Source of the DNA: Prevotella sp. | Lineage (GTDB): Bacteria > Bacteroidota > Bacteroidia > Bacteroidales > Bacteroidaceae | Assembly (NCBI GenBank): GCA_017617615.1 | Contig: JAFZVV010000019.1 | Span: 1-64,000, forward strand | DNA: 64,000 nucleotides | Direction: 5' to 3' | Part shown: positions 44,363 through 51,833 of the stretch, piece after piece | How the letters are laid out: the number at the start of each line of letters is the position of its first letter | How positions within the stretch are numbered: position 1 is the stretch's first letter | The notes under the pieces: generated by a model | Told to the model about the DNA's origin: nothing | The model's database searches: none | What the model saw: the letters and a program-made list of their open reading frames with translations, nothing else | Program-made: the position numbers and the translations under genes

Positions 44363-44432
44363 GGGGCGGGCACACCGCCCCGTTTTTATGGTCTTGTTTA
44401 CTATAGACTGCGCTTTTGGCGCAGTTTTTTTT
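44363..44432 (+). terminator. Two consecutive rho-independent terminators
   Basis: The first is GGGGCGG-gcaca-CCGCCCC then GTTTTTAT (44363-44388). The second is CTGCGC-ttttg-GCGCAG then eight T (44408-44432). They separate the sigma operon from the SH3 protein gene. Confidence 0.8.
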
Positions 44433-44452
44433 CATTTCTCAATAAAAAGAAT

Positions 44453-44460
44453 TATCTTTG
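44453..44460 (+). promoter_or_regulatory. -7 box of the SH3 protein gene
   Basis: TATCTTTG lies 56 nt before the start codon chosen at 44517, behind the double terminator. Confidence 0.6.
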
Positions 44461-44516
44461 CGCAAAAGAAAATAGAATTGAGAACCTTGACTGCAATCAC
44501 ATTTAAAACAAACGAT

Positions 44517-44969
44517 ATGAAAAGATTTCTCCTTGTATTCATAGCTTTCCTGGGTGTGTTGACTGCCAGCGCCCAGAGCAACAGCCTGAAAGTGGTGGTG
44601 ACAAAAGACGGTGGACTGGTGGGCAGGTATGTGCGCCAGACCGCCACGACGTATATCGCTAATCCCGTGGACTGGGAAGAGGAAGTGTCGAAGAAAGACC
44701 ACCGCGTGGAAATATGGACTCCTGAGAAGGGAAAGGGCTTTGTGGTGCGCCGCGACGGTGTCACGGGCAACATCAATATCCGTAAAGGTCCTGGCACCAA
44801 ATATGCTGTGGTGACGCAGATGACGGAGGAGGACAGCAACAAGGACTATCCCGAGTGTGCCTTCGACTGCCTCGGCAAGGTGAACGGATGGTATAAAATC
44901 AGCATCAAGGGCAAGGTGGGCTATGTACGCCAGGACCTCGTGTCATGGGCTGCCTATTTTGCTGATTAG
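44517..44969 (+). CDS. Exported SH3-like domain protein
   Basis: The 150-residue protein has a signal peptide (MKRFLLVFIAFLGVLTASAQ) and a bacterial SH3-like domain in the second half (GNINIRKGPGTKYAVVTQM, then LGKVNGWYKISIKGKVGYVR, about residues 82-139). SH3-like domains of this kind bind peptidoglycan or other wall components. An in-frame extension of 60 residues upstream crosses both terminators and the promoter and is not credible. A second SH3 protein with a similar signal peptide occurs at 48869. The next exported gene starts 39 nt downstream. Confidence 0.85.
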   Translation: MKRFLLVFIAFLGVLTASAQSNSLKVVVTKDGGLVGRYVRQTATTYIANPVDWEEEVSKKDHRVEIWTPEKGKGFVVRRDGVTGNINIRKGPGTKYAVVTQMTEEDSNKDYPECAFDCLGKVNGWYKISIKGKVGYVRQDLVSWAAYFAD

Positions 44970-45008
44970 GAGACAACTATTTTATCAATCTTCATGATAA
45001 GAACAACC

Positions 45009-45575
45009 ATGAAAAATCATCCGATTGGCATCCTTGCCTTCCTGCTGCTCATGTCGACAGCGATGATGAGTTGCGACAACAAGAAAGAAAGCGCTACAAC
45101 TGCAGTGGCGGAAACGACGTCGGTGGAAGCCGACGCCCCCTCGCAGGAGCCTCGCGACACGGTGGCCGACATCCCCGAGTCGGTGTCGGAAGAAACTGTT
45201 GCTGAAGAACCGGTGCAGGAAACGGGCAAGAAATCGTTGACCCCCGTTTATATGGGTATGTGGGGAAACGTTGGTGGCACAGGTTTCAATTTCGATATGA
45301 ATGGAACGACGGGCAGTTATATTCCACTCGACATGGGGGAGGGAAAGGAGTATGGACAGCGCCGACAGCTGGAACTCGTTTCCTATGATCCCAACGACGG
45401 CAGGTGCATCATCAATGCTTTCCTGAACAAGAAATACATCGGTCAGTTTGACGGTATCTTCGTAGAAGACGAATTTGAGGACAATGAGGGTGACATGCGC
45501 TGTGTACAAGCATATAATGGCATCTTCAAAAGTGTGAATGGCTCAAAACTTGACTTCCACTTCCATTTCGACTGA
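45009..45575 (+). CDS. Hypothetical lipoprotein
   Basis: Starting at 45009 (MKNHPIGILAFLLLMSTAMM) gives a normal lipoprotein signal with Cys22 (MMSC). A low-complexity region rich in Glu, Thr, Val and Ala (about 25-80) is followed by a compact domain of about 100 residues with VYMGMWGNVGGTGFNFDMNG and LNKKYIGQFDGIFVEDEFED. It is probably beta-rich. No family recognised. Short repeats follow the stop codon. Confidence 0.78.
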   Translation: MKNHPIGILAFLLLMSTAMMSCDNKKESATTAVAETTSVEADAPSQEPRDTVADIPESVSEETVAEEPVQETGKKSLTPVYMGMWGNVGGTGFNFDMNGTTGSYIPLDMGEGKEYGQRRQLELVSYDPNDGRCIINAFLNKKYIGQFDGIFVEDEFEDNEGDMRCVQAYNGIFKSVNGSKLDFHFHFD

Positions 45576-45596
45576 AATATTTTTGGTTTGAGAATT

Positions 45597-45628
45597 GAGG
45601 TTTGAGGTTTATCATTCTTCGAATGATG
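45597..45628. repeat. Left copy of an inverted repeat pair flanking the DUF4369 gene
   Basis: GAGGTTTGAGGTTTATCATTC-type sequence contains the palindrome ATCATTC-ttc-GAATGAT and then AACATCGG. The reverse complement of this region occurs at 46568-46596, on the other side of the DUF4369 gene. Confidence 0.65.
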
Positions 45629-45682
45629 AACATCGGTTGCGCCTCGGCAATTGAAGAAAGCCGACATTCGGGACGAAGTTCC

Positions 45683-45845
45683 AATTTTCAATCTTCAATT
45701 TTCAATCTTCAATCTTCAATTTTCAATTTTCAATTTTCAATCGGGCGTAGCCCGAAATCAATTTTCAATCGGGCGAAGCCCGAAATCAATGTTCAATCGG
45801 GCGAAGCCCGGAATCAATGTTCAATCGGGCGAAGCCCGGAATCAA
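45683..45845. repeat. 28-bp tandem hairpin units (CGGGCGAAGCCCG)
   Basis: A run of AATTTTCAATCTTCAA units is followed by four units of CGGGC-GAA-GCCCG hairpin plus AATCAATGTTCAAT. The last unit continues into the DUF4369 gene, so the stop codon lies inside the array. Related single units lie after cmk and after the 26196 lipoprotein gene. Confidence 0.8.
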
Positions 45846-46518
45846 CTTTCCCTGATTTCAGCGCCGCTTCCAACTCTTTCACGATGGGCCGCTGGCGCAT
45901 GCGTGGCGGCATGCTGTTGATGAGCGAGAGACGTTGTTCATCGGTGATGCCGTTGTTGTCGGTGGCGAGCAGGAATCCCAGTTCGTTGCCGATGTTGTCT
46001 TGCGCTGTCTTGAGTATCTGCCGCGTCAGCCGTTCATAGGTGGCTTGCAGCACACGCTCCAACTCCTGTTGCTCCGCCTCTGTGGGTGTGGCACCTGGTT
46101 CATGGCTCATGCTTTCCGACAGCAGCACCATCTCTTTCTGGAAGGCGAAGGCGGAGTCGTTGAGCGTCTGTAAGGCATCGTTCACTTTCGTTCCCGACAC
46201 ACGCGACGCGCCAGGCACCTGCGACAACTTCACTTTTATCGTGGCTGGCTCGAGGAAGAATGCCTGTGCCACTGCCATGTCCTTCGCGCTATAGACGAAA
46301 CACATCGTCATGCTGTCTACCTGACCAGTCAGTTCGAAATGCCCGTTCTTCACCACTGTGCTCATCGACGGCTTGCCTTCCACGGGGTCGGTGGTGAGGT
46401 GTATGGTGTCACCGTCGGCAAACCCCTCCGCCGTTCCCGCTATCTTGTACGAATCCGACTGGCATGCCGCAAATAGCAGTATCGCGGTAGCCAGTCGGGA
46501 TATGGTCTTAATGGTCAT
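45814..46518 (-). CDS. DUF4369 lipoprotein
   Basis: The 234-residue protein has a signal peptide with lipobox FAAC (Cys19). An N-terminal DUF4369-type domain follows, SYKIAGTAEGFADGDTIHLT then VKNGHFELTGQVDSMTMC (about 23-130). The C-terminal half is helical and has no thioredoxin domain, whereas many DUF4369 proteins continue into one. The final residues (KSGKVDSGLRPIEH) are encoded by the CGGGCGAAGCCCG repeat array, so the original C-terminus may have been replaced or extended. It lies downstream of prs with a repeat-filled spacer. Confidence 0.82.
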   Translation of the reverse strand: MTIKTISRLATAILLFAACQSDSYKIAGTAEGFADGDTIHLTTDPVEGKPSMSTVVKNGHFELTGQVDSMTMCFVYSAKDMAVAQAFFLEPATIKVKLSQVPGASRVSGTKVNDALQTLNDSAFAFQKEMVLLSESMSHEPGATPTEAEQQELERVLQATYERLTRQILKTAQDNIGNELGFLLATDNNGITDEQRLSLINSMPPRMRQRPIVKELEAALKSGKVDSGLRPIEH

Positions 46519-46567
46519 GAATCAATTGATATAGAAAGAGAAGAGGGATGGAAGAGACGCATGCCGA

Positions 46568-46656
46568 TGTACATCATTCGAAGAATGATAAATCTTAAAT
46601 CTCAAATCTCAAACCTCAAACCTCAAATCTCAAATCTCAAATCTCAAACCTCAAAT
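46568..46656. repeat. Right inverted copy and CTCAAAC/CTCAAAT repeats
   Basis: 46568-46596 is the reverse complement of 45597-45628, including ATCATTC-gaa-GAATGAT. It is followed by about eight CTCAAAT/CTCAAAC units leading to the stop codon of prs. Confidence 0.65.
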
Positions 46657-47595
46657 CTAAATAAGGTATTGTGAACTAATGCTCTTGTTCTGTACCACGC
46701 GGCGGATGGTCTCGGCAAACATGTCGGCCACGGAGATTTGCTTCACTTTCGGACAGCGGTTGCTGTAGGGGATGGAGTCGGTGAAGACAATCTCCTCAAG
46801 GGCGGAGTTCTGTACGTTCTCGTTGGCATTGCCGCTCATCACGCAGTGCGATGCACAGGCACGCACGCTCGTAGCCCCCGCTTCTTTCATGATGTCGGCA
46901 GCCTTGGTGATGGTGCCTGCGGTGTCGACGATATCGTCTACGATGACCACGTTCTTGTCTTTCACGTCACCGATAATCTGCATGCTCTCCACCACGTTGG
47001 CGCGGGCGCGGGTCTTGTTGCAGAGCACCAGGGGCACGCCGAGGTATTTGGCATAGGTGTTGGCGCGTTTCGAGCCACCCACGTCGGGCGAGGCAATCAC
47101 CATGTTCTCCAGGCGCAGCGACTGCAGGTAGGGAAGCAGCACGCCCGAGGCATAGAGGTGGTCTACTGGCACGTCGAAGAACCCTTGTATCTGGTCGGCA
47201 TGCAGGTCCATGGTAATCACGCGGTCTACACCTGCCACACTCAGGATGTCGGCCACGAGCTTTGCGCCGATGCTCACCCTGGGCTTGTCCTTGCGGTCTT
47301 GCCGTGCCCATCCGAAATAGGGCATTACGGCATTGATGGTGCGTGCCGATGCTCTCTTCGCTGCATCAATCATCAGGAGCAGTTCCATGAAGTTGTCGGA
47401 GTTGGGGAATGTGCTCTGCACGAGGAAGAGGTCGCGTCCGCGGATAGACTCCTCGTACGAGACGGCGAACTCTCCGTCGGAGAACCGTGTAATCTGCAAT
47501 TTGCCTAACGGGCATCCCAAACTCTTGCAGATTTTCTCTGCGAGATATTTTGTGTTGGTGCCTGAGAAAACCAAGAACGAATTTTCTTCTGTCAT
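46657..47595 (-). CDS. prs: Ribose-phosphate pyrophosphokinase
   Basis: The 312-residue enzyme makes PRPP from ribose 5-phosphate and ATP for nucleotide, His and Trp synthesis. It has FSGTNTKYLAEKICKSLG, RFSDGEFAVSYEESIRGRDL (about 38-57), the RQDRKD substrate loop (about 98-103), DLHADQIQGFFDVPVDHLYA and the PRPP loop in NVVIVDDIVDTAGTITKA (about 215-232). The length is normal (about 310-320). It follows the ThiE/TenI-like gene by 59 nt on the minus strand. Confidence 0.96.
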   Translation of the reverse strand: MTEENSFLVFSGTNTKYLAEKICKSLGCPLGKLQITRFSDGEFAVSYEESIRGRDLFLVQSTFPNSDNFMELLLMIDAAKRASARTINAVMPYFGWARQDRKDKPRVSIGAKLVADILSVAGVDRVITMDLHADQIQGFFDVPVDHLYASGVLLPYLQSLRLENMVIASPDVGGSKRANTYAKYLGVPLVLCNKTRARANVVESMQIIGDVKDKNVVIVDDIVDTAGTITKAADIMKEAGATSVRACASHCVMSGNANENVQNSALEEIVFTDSIPYSNRCPKVKQISVADMFAETIRRVVQNKSISSQYLI

Positions 47596-47654
47596 TTTCT
47601 GTTGATCTTTTAGTTGTATGTTGTTGTAGTTGTTTTAGTTGTTTTATTCCTCCT

Positions 47655-48263
47655 TCATTCTATTGCCGAACGCAGTCGTTCGAAATGCGTCAGCACACTC
47701 TTGTAGTCTGTCTGGTTGTGGATATCGAACAGGTTCCAGAGGTCACCGCAGACCACAATGCCACCGAACCCCAGGTCACGCATCTGCCGGGCATGGTCGA
47801 GCGATATGCCGCCGAGGGCATACACATGTTTGTCGATGAGGCCACGACGAGAGGCTTCCTGCAGTTCGCTCATCGTGAACGTGCTCTTCTCTGTCTCGCA
47901 CGAAAGCGAGTCGAAAATGTTGTGCAGGAACACGTAGCGTGATTTCTTTTTCGCCTCTTTCAACAGCGACAGGTCGCTGCACGAACGGCTCACATTGCCG
48001 CGATAGCCCTCGGGCTTCGGCAGGGTGGGGGAGTCGAGGTGGATGCCTGCCAGCCCGAATTCCTCTTTCAGGTAAAAATGGTCATGTACGGTGATACGGC
48101 GGTGGGTGCTGTCGGGCAGGAGCGACAGAAGACGTTCCACGTAGAGGGGCGACGAGTCTGGCTTGAAGATATGCAGGTCGTCGAGCCCTTCGTCGAAAAG
48201 TGCTTCCAGTATCTTGTCTTCCTCCACAAAGAATGTGGGTCGTGTCATGATTGCAAGCTTCAT
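47655..48263 (-). CDS. Thiamine phosphate synthase/TenI-like protein
   Basis: The 202-residue TIM-barrel protein begins MKLAIMTRPTFFVEEDKILE, the usual N-terminus of Bacteroidota proteins annotated as thiamine phosphate synthase. It continues with ITVHDHFYL, AGIHLDSP, VSRSCSDLSLLKEAKKKS, VYALGGISLDHARQMRDLGF and IVVCGDLWNLF. It lacks several phosphate-loop residues I expect in true ThiE, so it may be a TenI-like paralogue. No other thiamine gene is near. I start at 48263; the upstream in-frame extension begins within the multi-hairpin repeat. Confidence 0.78.
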   Translation of the reverse strand: MKLAIMTRPTFFVEEDKILEALFDEGLDDLHIFKPDSSPLYVERLLSLLPDSTHRRITVHDHFYLKEEFGLAGIHLDSPTLPKPEGYRGNVSRSCSDLSLLKEAKKKSRYVFLHNIFDSLSCETEKSTFTMSELQEASRRGLIDKHVYALGGISLDHARQMRDLGFGGIVVCGDLWNLFDIHNQTDYKSVLTHFERLRSAIE

Positions 48264-48288
48264 GGTCTTCTGTTGTATCGTTTGCCGT

Positions 48289-48388
48289 GATTTACAATCC
48301 CGATGCATTGAATATCAGGATTATTAATCCGAAAAAGCGCATTTCAAATGCCTATACTCAGTCCGGCTGGATTGCAAATCCGCCCGAA
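48289..48388. repeat. Four-hairpin dispersed element, second copy
   Basis: GATT-tac-AATC, GGATT-att-AATCC, GCATT-tc-AAATGC and GGATT-gc-AAATCC stem-loops occur in this order, ending CCGCCCGAAC. It sits in the leader region of the ThiE/TenI-like gene. A TAACTTTG box (complement of 48418-48425) lies upstream. The rest of 48430-48830 shows no gene. Confidence 0.7.
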
Positions 48389-48833
48389 CGCCCATTTGCT
48401 GAAGAGTTACACAGTGGCAAAGTTATGAAAAAGAAATCACTCTCGCAATGATATAGGGGAATTTATTTTCTCGCTTTTATGATGAATGATGCCAGACTGA
48501 CTGATATGTATTCCATCCTATCGGCAAGAAAATGTTTGAAAACTGTTGCAAAATTACGGTTTTTTGCCGATATCGGCAAGATTTGAGGTGGTTTTTGTGT
48601 GTTGGAATTGTTGGGACAGATTGGGAAAGATGAGATACCTCGTTTCATGGTAGTTATGCAGGAAATACAGCGAAGGTGTGCCTTTCTGTCTCGTCGGCAT
48701 TGGATAACAGTAAATGCTCGTCATCATGCATAAATGGTTGTCGTTTCAAATGGTCCGTCCATAAAAAAGTCGATATTCCATGCCATTTGCTCACAAAAAT
48801 GCCGATAAGTGTATGACTTTCCATGTAAATTTG

Positions 48834-48841
48834 TATTTTTG
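48834..48841 (+). promoter_or_regulatory. -7 box of the SH3/zinc-ribbon gene
   Basis: TATTTTTG lies 27 nt before the start codon. The -33 region is not clear. Confidence 0.45.
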
Positions 48842-48868
48842 CTGTGGTAAACTAAAAGAATCCTATAT

Positions 48869-49261
48869 ATGAAAAGAATTTCAATTGTTTTGATGCTGTT
48901 GTTCACCGTACTGGCAGTGAGTGCACAGCAGAAGGGCTTTGTTTGTACAGGCAATAATGTGAATGTCAGGACAGGGCCTGGCAAGAACTACGCCATATAT
49001 GACATTGCAACGGGCCATAAACGCCAACTGTCGAAAGGTGATGTCGTGACCGACTGTGGGAAAAGAAAGAACGGGTTCTGCCTGATCCAGGGACCATTGG
49101 AGTGGGGAGGAGACGAAAGAGATGGCTGGGTGTCGGCACAGTATCTGCGTCCGGTGACCATCTGCCCGGAATGCGGTGGAACGAAGATGGTGAATATCGC
49201 GGAGGTAGACATCGACCTAGATACGTGCAAGAAGTGCAAAGGCAAGGGGTATATCAAATGA
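48869..49261 (+). CDS. Exported SH3-like protein with zinc-ribbon tail
   Basis: The 130-residue protein has a signal peptide (MKRISIVLMLLFTVLAVSAQ), an SH3-like domain (GNNVNVRTGPGKNYAIYDIA, later DGWVSAQYLRP) and a C-terminal DnaJ-type zinc ribbon: CPECGGTKM, 18 residues, CKKCKGKGYIK. A zinc ribbon on an exported SH3 protein is unusual. The gene lies 20 nt before the HAD-like gene, so they are probably co-transcribed. Function unknown; the SH3 part suggests contact with the cell wall. Confidence 0.82.
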   Translation: MKRISIVLMLLFTVLAVSAQQKGFVCTGNNVNVRTGPGKNYAIYDIATGHKRQLSKGDVVTDCGKRKNGFCLIQGPLEWGGDERDGWVSAQYLRPVTICPECGGTKMVNIAEVDIDLDTCKKCKGKGYIK

Positions 49262-49281
49262 TAGCATAACCCCTGTCTGCC

Positions 49282-49719
49282 ATGGATATTAGAAAGGCAT
49301 TTGAAGCGGCTTTCATCCGCATGAGAGAGAAAAACTGGGAGAAAATCTATATCGCCGTCGACATCCACGACACCATTCTCCGTGCCTGTTACGACGATGA
49401 GGAAACGTATGATTATCTGCCGTCGGCAAAGGAAGTCCTGCAGATGATTTCACTCCGTGAGGACATCTGTCTAATCTTGTGGAGTTCATGCCACCGTGAC
49501 AAACTGGCGGAGTATGCCCGCCATTTCCTTGACGACGGGATAAAGTTTGACTATGTCAACGAGAACCCCGAGGTGGAAAACACCCGCTTGCAGAACTTTG
49601 ACGAGAAATTGTACATGAATGTGGGGCTTGACGACAAGTTCGGGTTCGACGGCGAAACAGACTGGGAGGTCATCCGACAGGTGTTGGAGGAATACCCGGT
49701 CTCGGCCCATGAAGAATAA
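49282..49719 (+). CDS. HAD-like hydrolase family protein
   Basis: The 145-residue protein has three segments that fit a minimal HAD fold: IYIAVDIHDTILRACYDD (Asp nucleophile candidates, about 22-39), LILWSSCHRDKLAEYARHF (motif II-type Ser, about 64-82) and NVGLDDKFGFD (acidic motif, about 113-123). It lacks a cap domain and a signal peptide. It may be a small phosphatase or nucleotidase. It forms a pair with the exported SH3/zinc-ribbon protein, which is an odd combination. Confidence 0.7.
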   Translation: MDIRKAFEAAFIRMREKNWEKIYIAVDIHDTILRACYDDEETYDYLPSAKEVLQMISLREDICLILWSSCHRDKLAEYARHFLDDGIKFDYVNENPEVENTRLQNFDEKLYMNVGLDDKFGFDGETDWEVIRQVLEEYPVSAHEE

Positions 49720-49787
49720 AAGGGAGTTCAAGCGACGTAAGGAGGAATGATGTCGCTGCCGACATGATAGCAAATTAGCTTTAAATC

Positions 49788-49828
49788 TAAAAAAAATCAG
49801 GGTGCGCAGGCATTGCCCGCACACCCTG
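49788..49828 (-). terminator. Rho-independent terminator after the GGGtGRT gene
   Basis: A 14-bp stem with a few mismatches (CAGGGTGCGCAGGC-att-GCCCGCACACCCTG) is followed on the minus strand by ATTTTTTTT. It lies 20 nt beyond the stop codon. Confidence 0.85.
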
Positions 49829-49848
49829 ACCAGTATAAACCCTTGGCA

Positions 49849-50862
49849 TTATTTCTTGTTCAACGCCATGTCTACGGTCACGGCGACAGCCACGGTGGCA
49901 CCTACCATCGGGTTGTTGCCCATGCCGAGGAAGCCCATCATCTCTACGTGGGCGGGAACCGACGATGAGCCGGCGAACTGGGCATCGCTGTGCATGCGGC
50001 CCAGGGTGTCGGTCATACCGTATGAGGCAGGACCGGCGGCCATGTTGTCGGGATGCAGCGTACGACCCGTACCACCACCGGAGGCTACTGAGAAGTAGGG
50101 CTTGCCAGCGAGCACGCGCTCCTTCTTGTATGTTCCTGCCACGGGGTGCTGGAAGCGGGTGGGGTTGGTGGAGTTGCCGGTAATCGACACGTCCACGTTC
50201 TCGTGCCACAGGATGGCAACACCCTCGCGCACGTCGTCGGCACCGTAGCACTTCACCTTGGCGCGTGGACCATCGCTGTAGGCCTTCTCCTGTACGATAT
50301 TCAGTTCACCCGTGTAGTAGTCGAACTTCGTCTGCACATAGGTAAAGCCGTTGATGCGGCTGATAATCATGGCAGCGTCCTTGCCCAGACCATTGAGGAT
50401 GGTGCGGAGTGGCTTCTTGCGCACCTTGTTGGCCATCTCGGCAATCTTGATGGCACCCTCGGCAGCGGCAAACGACTCGTGGCCGGCGAGGAAGGCGAAG
50501 CACTCAGTCTCCTCACGGAGCAGACGGGCGGCGAGGTTGCCATGGCCGATACCCACCTTGCGGTCGTCGGCCACACTGCCCGGGATGCAGAAGCTCTGCA
50601 GACCGATACCGATGGCCTCGGCAGCGTCGGCAGCGTTCTTCACACCCTTCTTGATGGCGATGGCAGCACCACAGACGTATGCCCACTTCGCATTCTCGAA
50701 GCAGATACCCTGGGTGTCTTCGCAAATCTGATATGGATCCACACCGGCGGCTTCGCATATCTCATTGGCCTCGGCAATATCCTTGATGCCGTTGGCGTTG
50801 AGAGCGGCAATCACTTGGTTGATGCGGCGCTCCTGACTCTCGAATTTCACTTCTCTTATCAT
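49849..50862 (-). CDS. GGGtGRT protein
   Basis: The 337-residue cytosolic protein contains the eponymous SGGGTGRTLHPDNMAAGP (about 256-273). Other conserved features of this uncharacterised family are FAFLAGHESFAAAEGAIKIA, CFENAKWAYVCGAAIAIKKG and the Gly-rich ending MMGFLGMGNNPMVGATVAVA. No catalytic family is known to me. It starts 14 nt after the NifU-like gene, and the pair shares one promoter and one terminator, so the two proteins probably act together. The role is unknown. Confidence 0.88.
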   Translation of the reverse strand: MIREVKFESQERRINQVIAALNANGIKDIAEANEICEAAGVDPYQICEDTQGICFENAKWAYVCGAAIAIKKGVKNAADAAEAIGIGLQSFCIPGSVADDRKVGIGHGNLAARLLREETECFAFLAGHESFAAAEGAIKIAEMANKVRKKPLRTILNGLGKDAAMIISRINGFTYVQTKFDYYTGELNIVQEKAYSDGPRAKVKCYGADDVREGVAILWHENVDVSITGNSTNPTRFQHPVAGTYKKERVLAGKPYFSVASGGGTGRTLHPDNMAAGPASYGMTDTLGRMHSDAQFAGSSSVPAHVEMMGFLGMGNNPMVGATVAVAVTVDMALNKK

Positions 50863-50876
50863 AATATGCGTCCTCC

Positions 50877-51578
50877 TTATTCTTTACGTGGGTCAATAGT
50901 CTTCACAACACCTTGCTCGGCGGTGGTGCGGCCATAGCGGCCCGTGAACTTCTTCACGGCCTCGTTGGCATCCATACCGGCCTTGATGGCTTCCATCATC
51001 TTGCCAAGGTGTACATACTCGTAACCGCAGACCTGATTGTCGCCATCGAGGAACTGCTTCGTGATATAGCCCTCAGTGAGTTCCAGGTAACGGGTACCCT
51101 TGGCGGCAGTGCCGTAGAGTGTACCTGTTTGGCTGCGCAGACCCTTGCCCAGGTCTTCCAGACCAGCACCGATGACCAGACCGCCCTCGGAGAAAGCGCT
51201 CTGTGTACGGCCGTAGACCACCTGCAGGAACAGTTCGCGCATGGCGGTGTTGATGGCATCGCAAACCAAGTCGGTGTTCAGCGCCTCAAGGATGGTCTTG
51301 CCGGGAAGAATCTCGGAAGCCATGGCAGCAGAGTGGGTCATGCCGGTGCAACCGATGGTCTCCACCAGACATTCCTCGATGATACCGTCCTTGATGTTCA
51401 GTGAGAGCTTGCAGGCACCTTGCTGCGGAGCACACCAGCCTATACCATGGGTATAGCCCGAGATGTCTTTGATCTCCTTAGCCTGAATCCATTTCCCTTC
51501 CTCGGGGATGGGAGCGGGTCCGTGATGAGGACCTTTAGCAACAACGCACATGTTGTTGACTTCATTGGAATAAGTCAT
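50877..51578 (-). CDS. NifU/IscU-like iron-sulfur scaffold family protein
   Basis: The 233-residue protein has a NifU-N-like core: GIGWCAPQQGACKLSLNI (about 46-63), ECLVETIGCTGMTHSAAMAS (about 69-88) and a Cys in LNTDLVCDAINTAM. The first Cys pair and the IGCTGMTH motif stand where IscU places its cluster-binding Cys residues. A C-terminal extension of about 110 residues is not part of IscU. Its partner is the GGGtGRT protein, 14 nt downstream. No other isc or suf gene is nearby, so a general Fe-S assembly role is not supported by context. Confidence 0.85.
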   Translation of the reverse strand: MTYSNEVNNMCVVAKGPHHGPAPIPEEGKWIQAKEIKDISGYTHGIGWCAPQQGACKLSLNIKDGIIEECLVETIGCTGMTHSAAMASEILPGKTILEALNTDLVCDAINTAMRELFLQVVYGRTQSAFSEGGLVIGAGLEDLGKGLRSQTGTLYGTAAKGTRYLELTEGYITKQFLDGDNQVCGYEYVHLGKMMEAIKAGMDANEAVKKFTGRYGRTTAEQGVVKTIDPRKE

Positions 51579-51651
51579 AAATCAAATATTAATATTTAAA
51601 GGTTTATGTTGAAAATTTACTTGACTATGCGTCCTTTTTCCAAACGCGTTG

Positions 51652-51683
51652 CAAAGTTACGAATAAACGAGTGAAAAGCCAAA
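51652..51683 (-). promoter_or_regulatory. Bacteroidota promoter for the NifU-like/GGGtGRT operon
   Basis: On the minus strand TTTG (complement of 51680-51683) and TAACTTTG (complement of 51652-51659) are 20 nt apart, leaving a leader of about 70 nt. The rest of the gap to 51833 shows nothing else. Confidence 0.75.
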
Positions 51684-51833
51684 TTTTGGAACGGCAAATG
51701 CAAAGATATGGTTGCATAATCTTTGCTGAGTCGTGACAAAATTCAACCGAAGGTTAAATATATTTGGACTTTTCCAAGTGATTGTATATTCGCAGCGGCT
51801 AAAATTTCCAGAGACCGAGACTTACAGTTTTCA

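Noticed and set aside
44337..44516. N-terminal extension of the SH3 protein
   Set aside because: It reads through two terminators and the promoter; the signal peptide begins at 44517.
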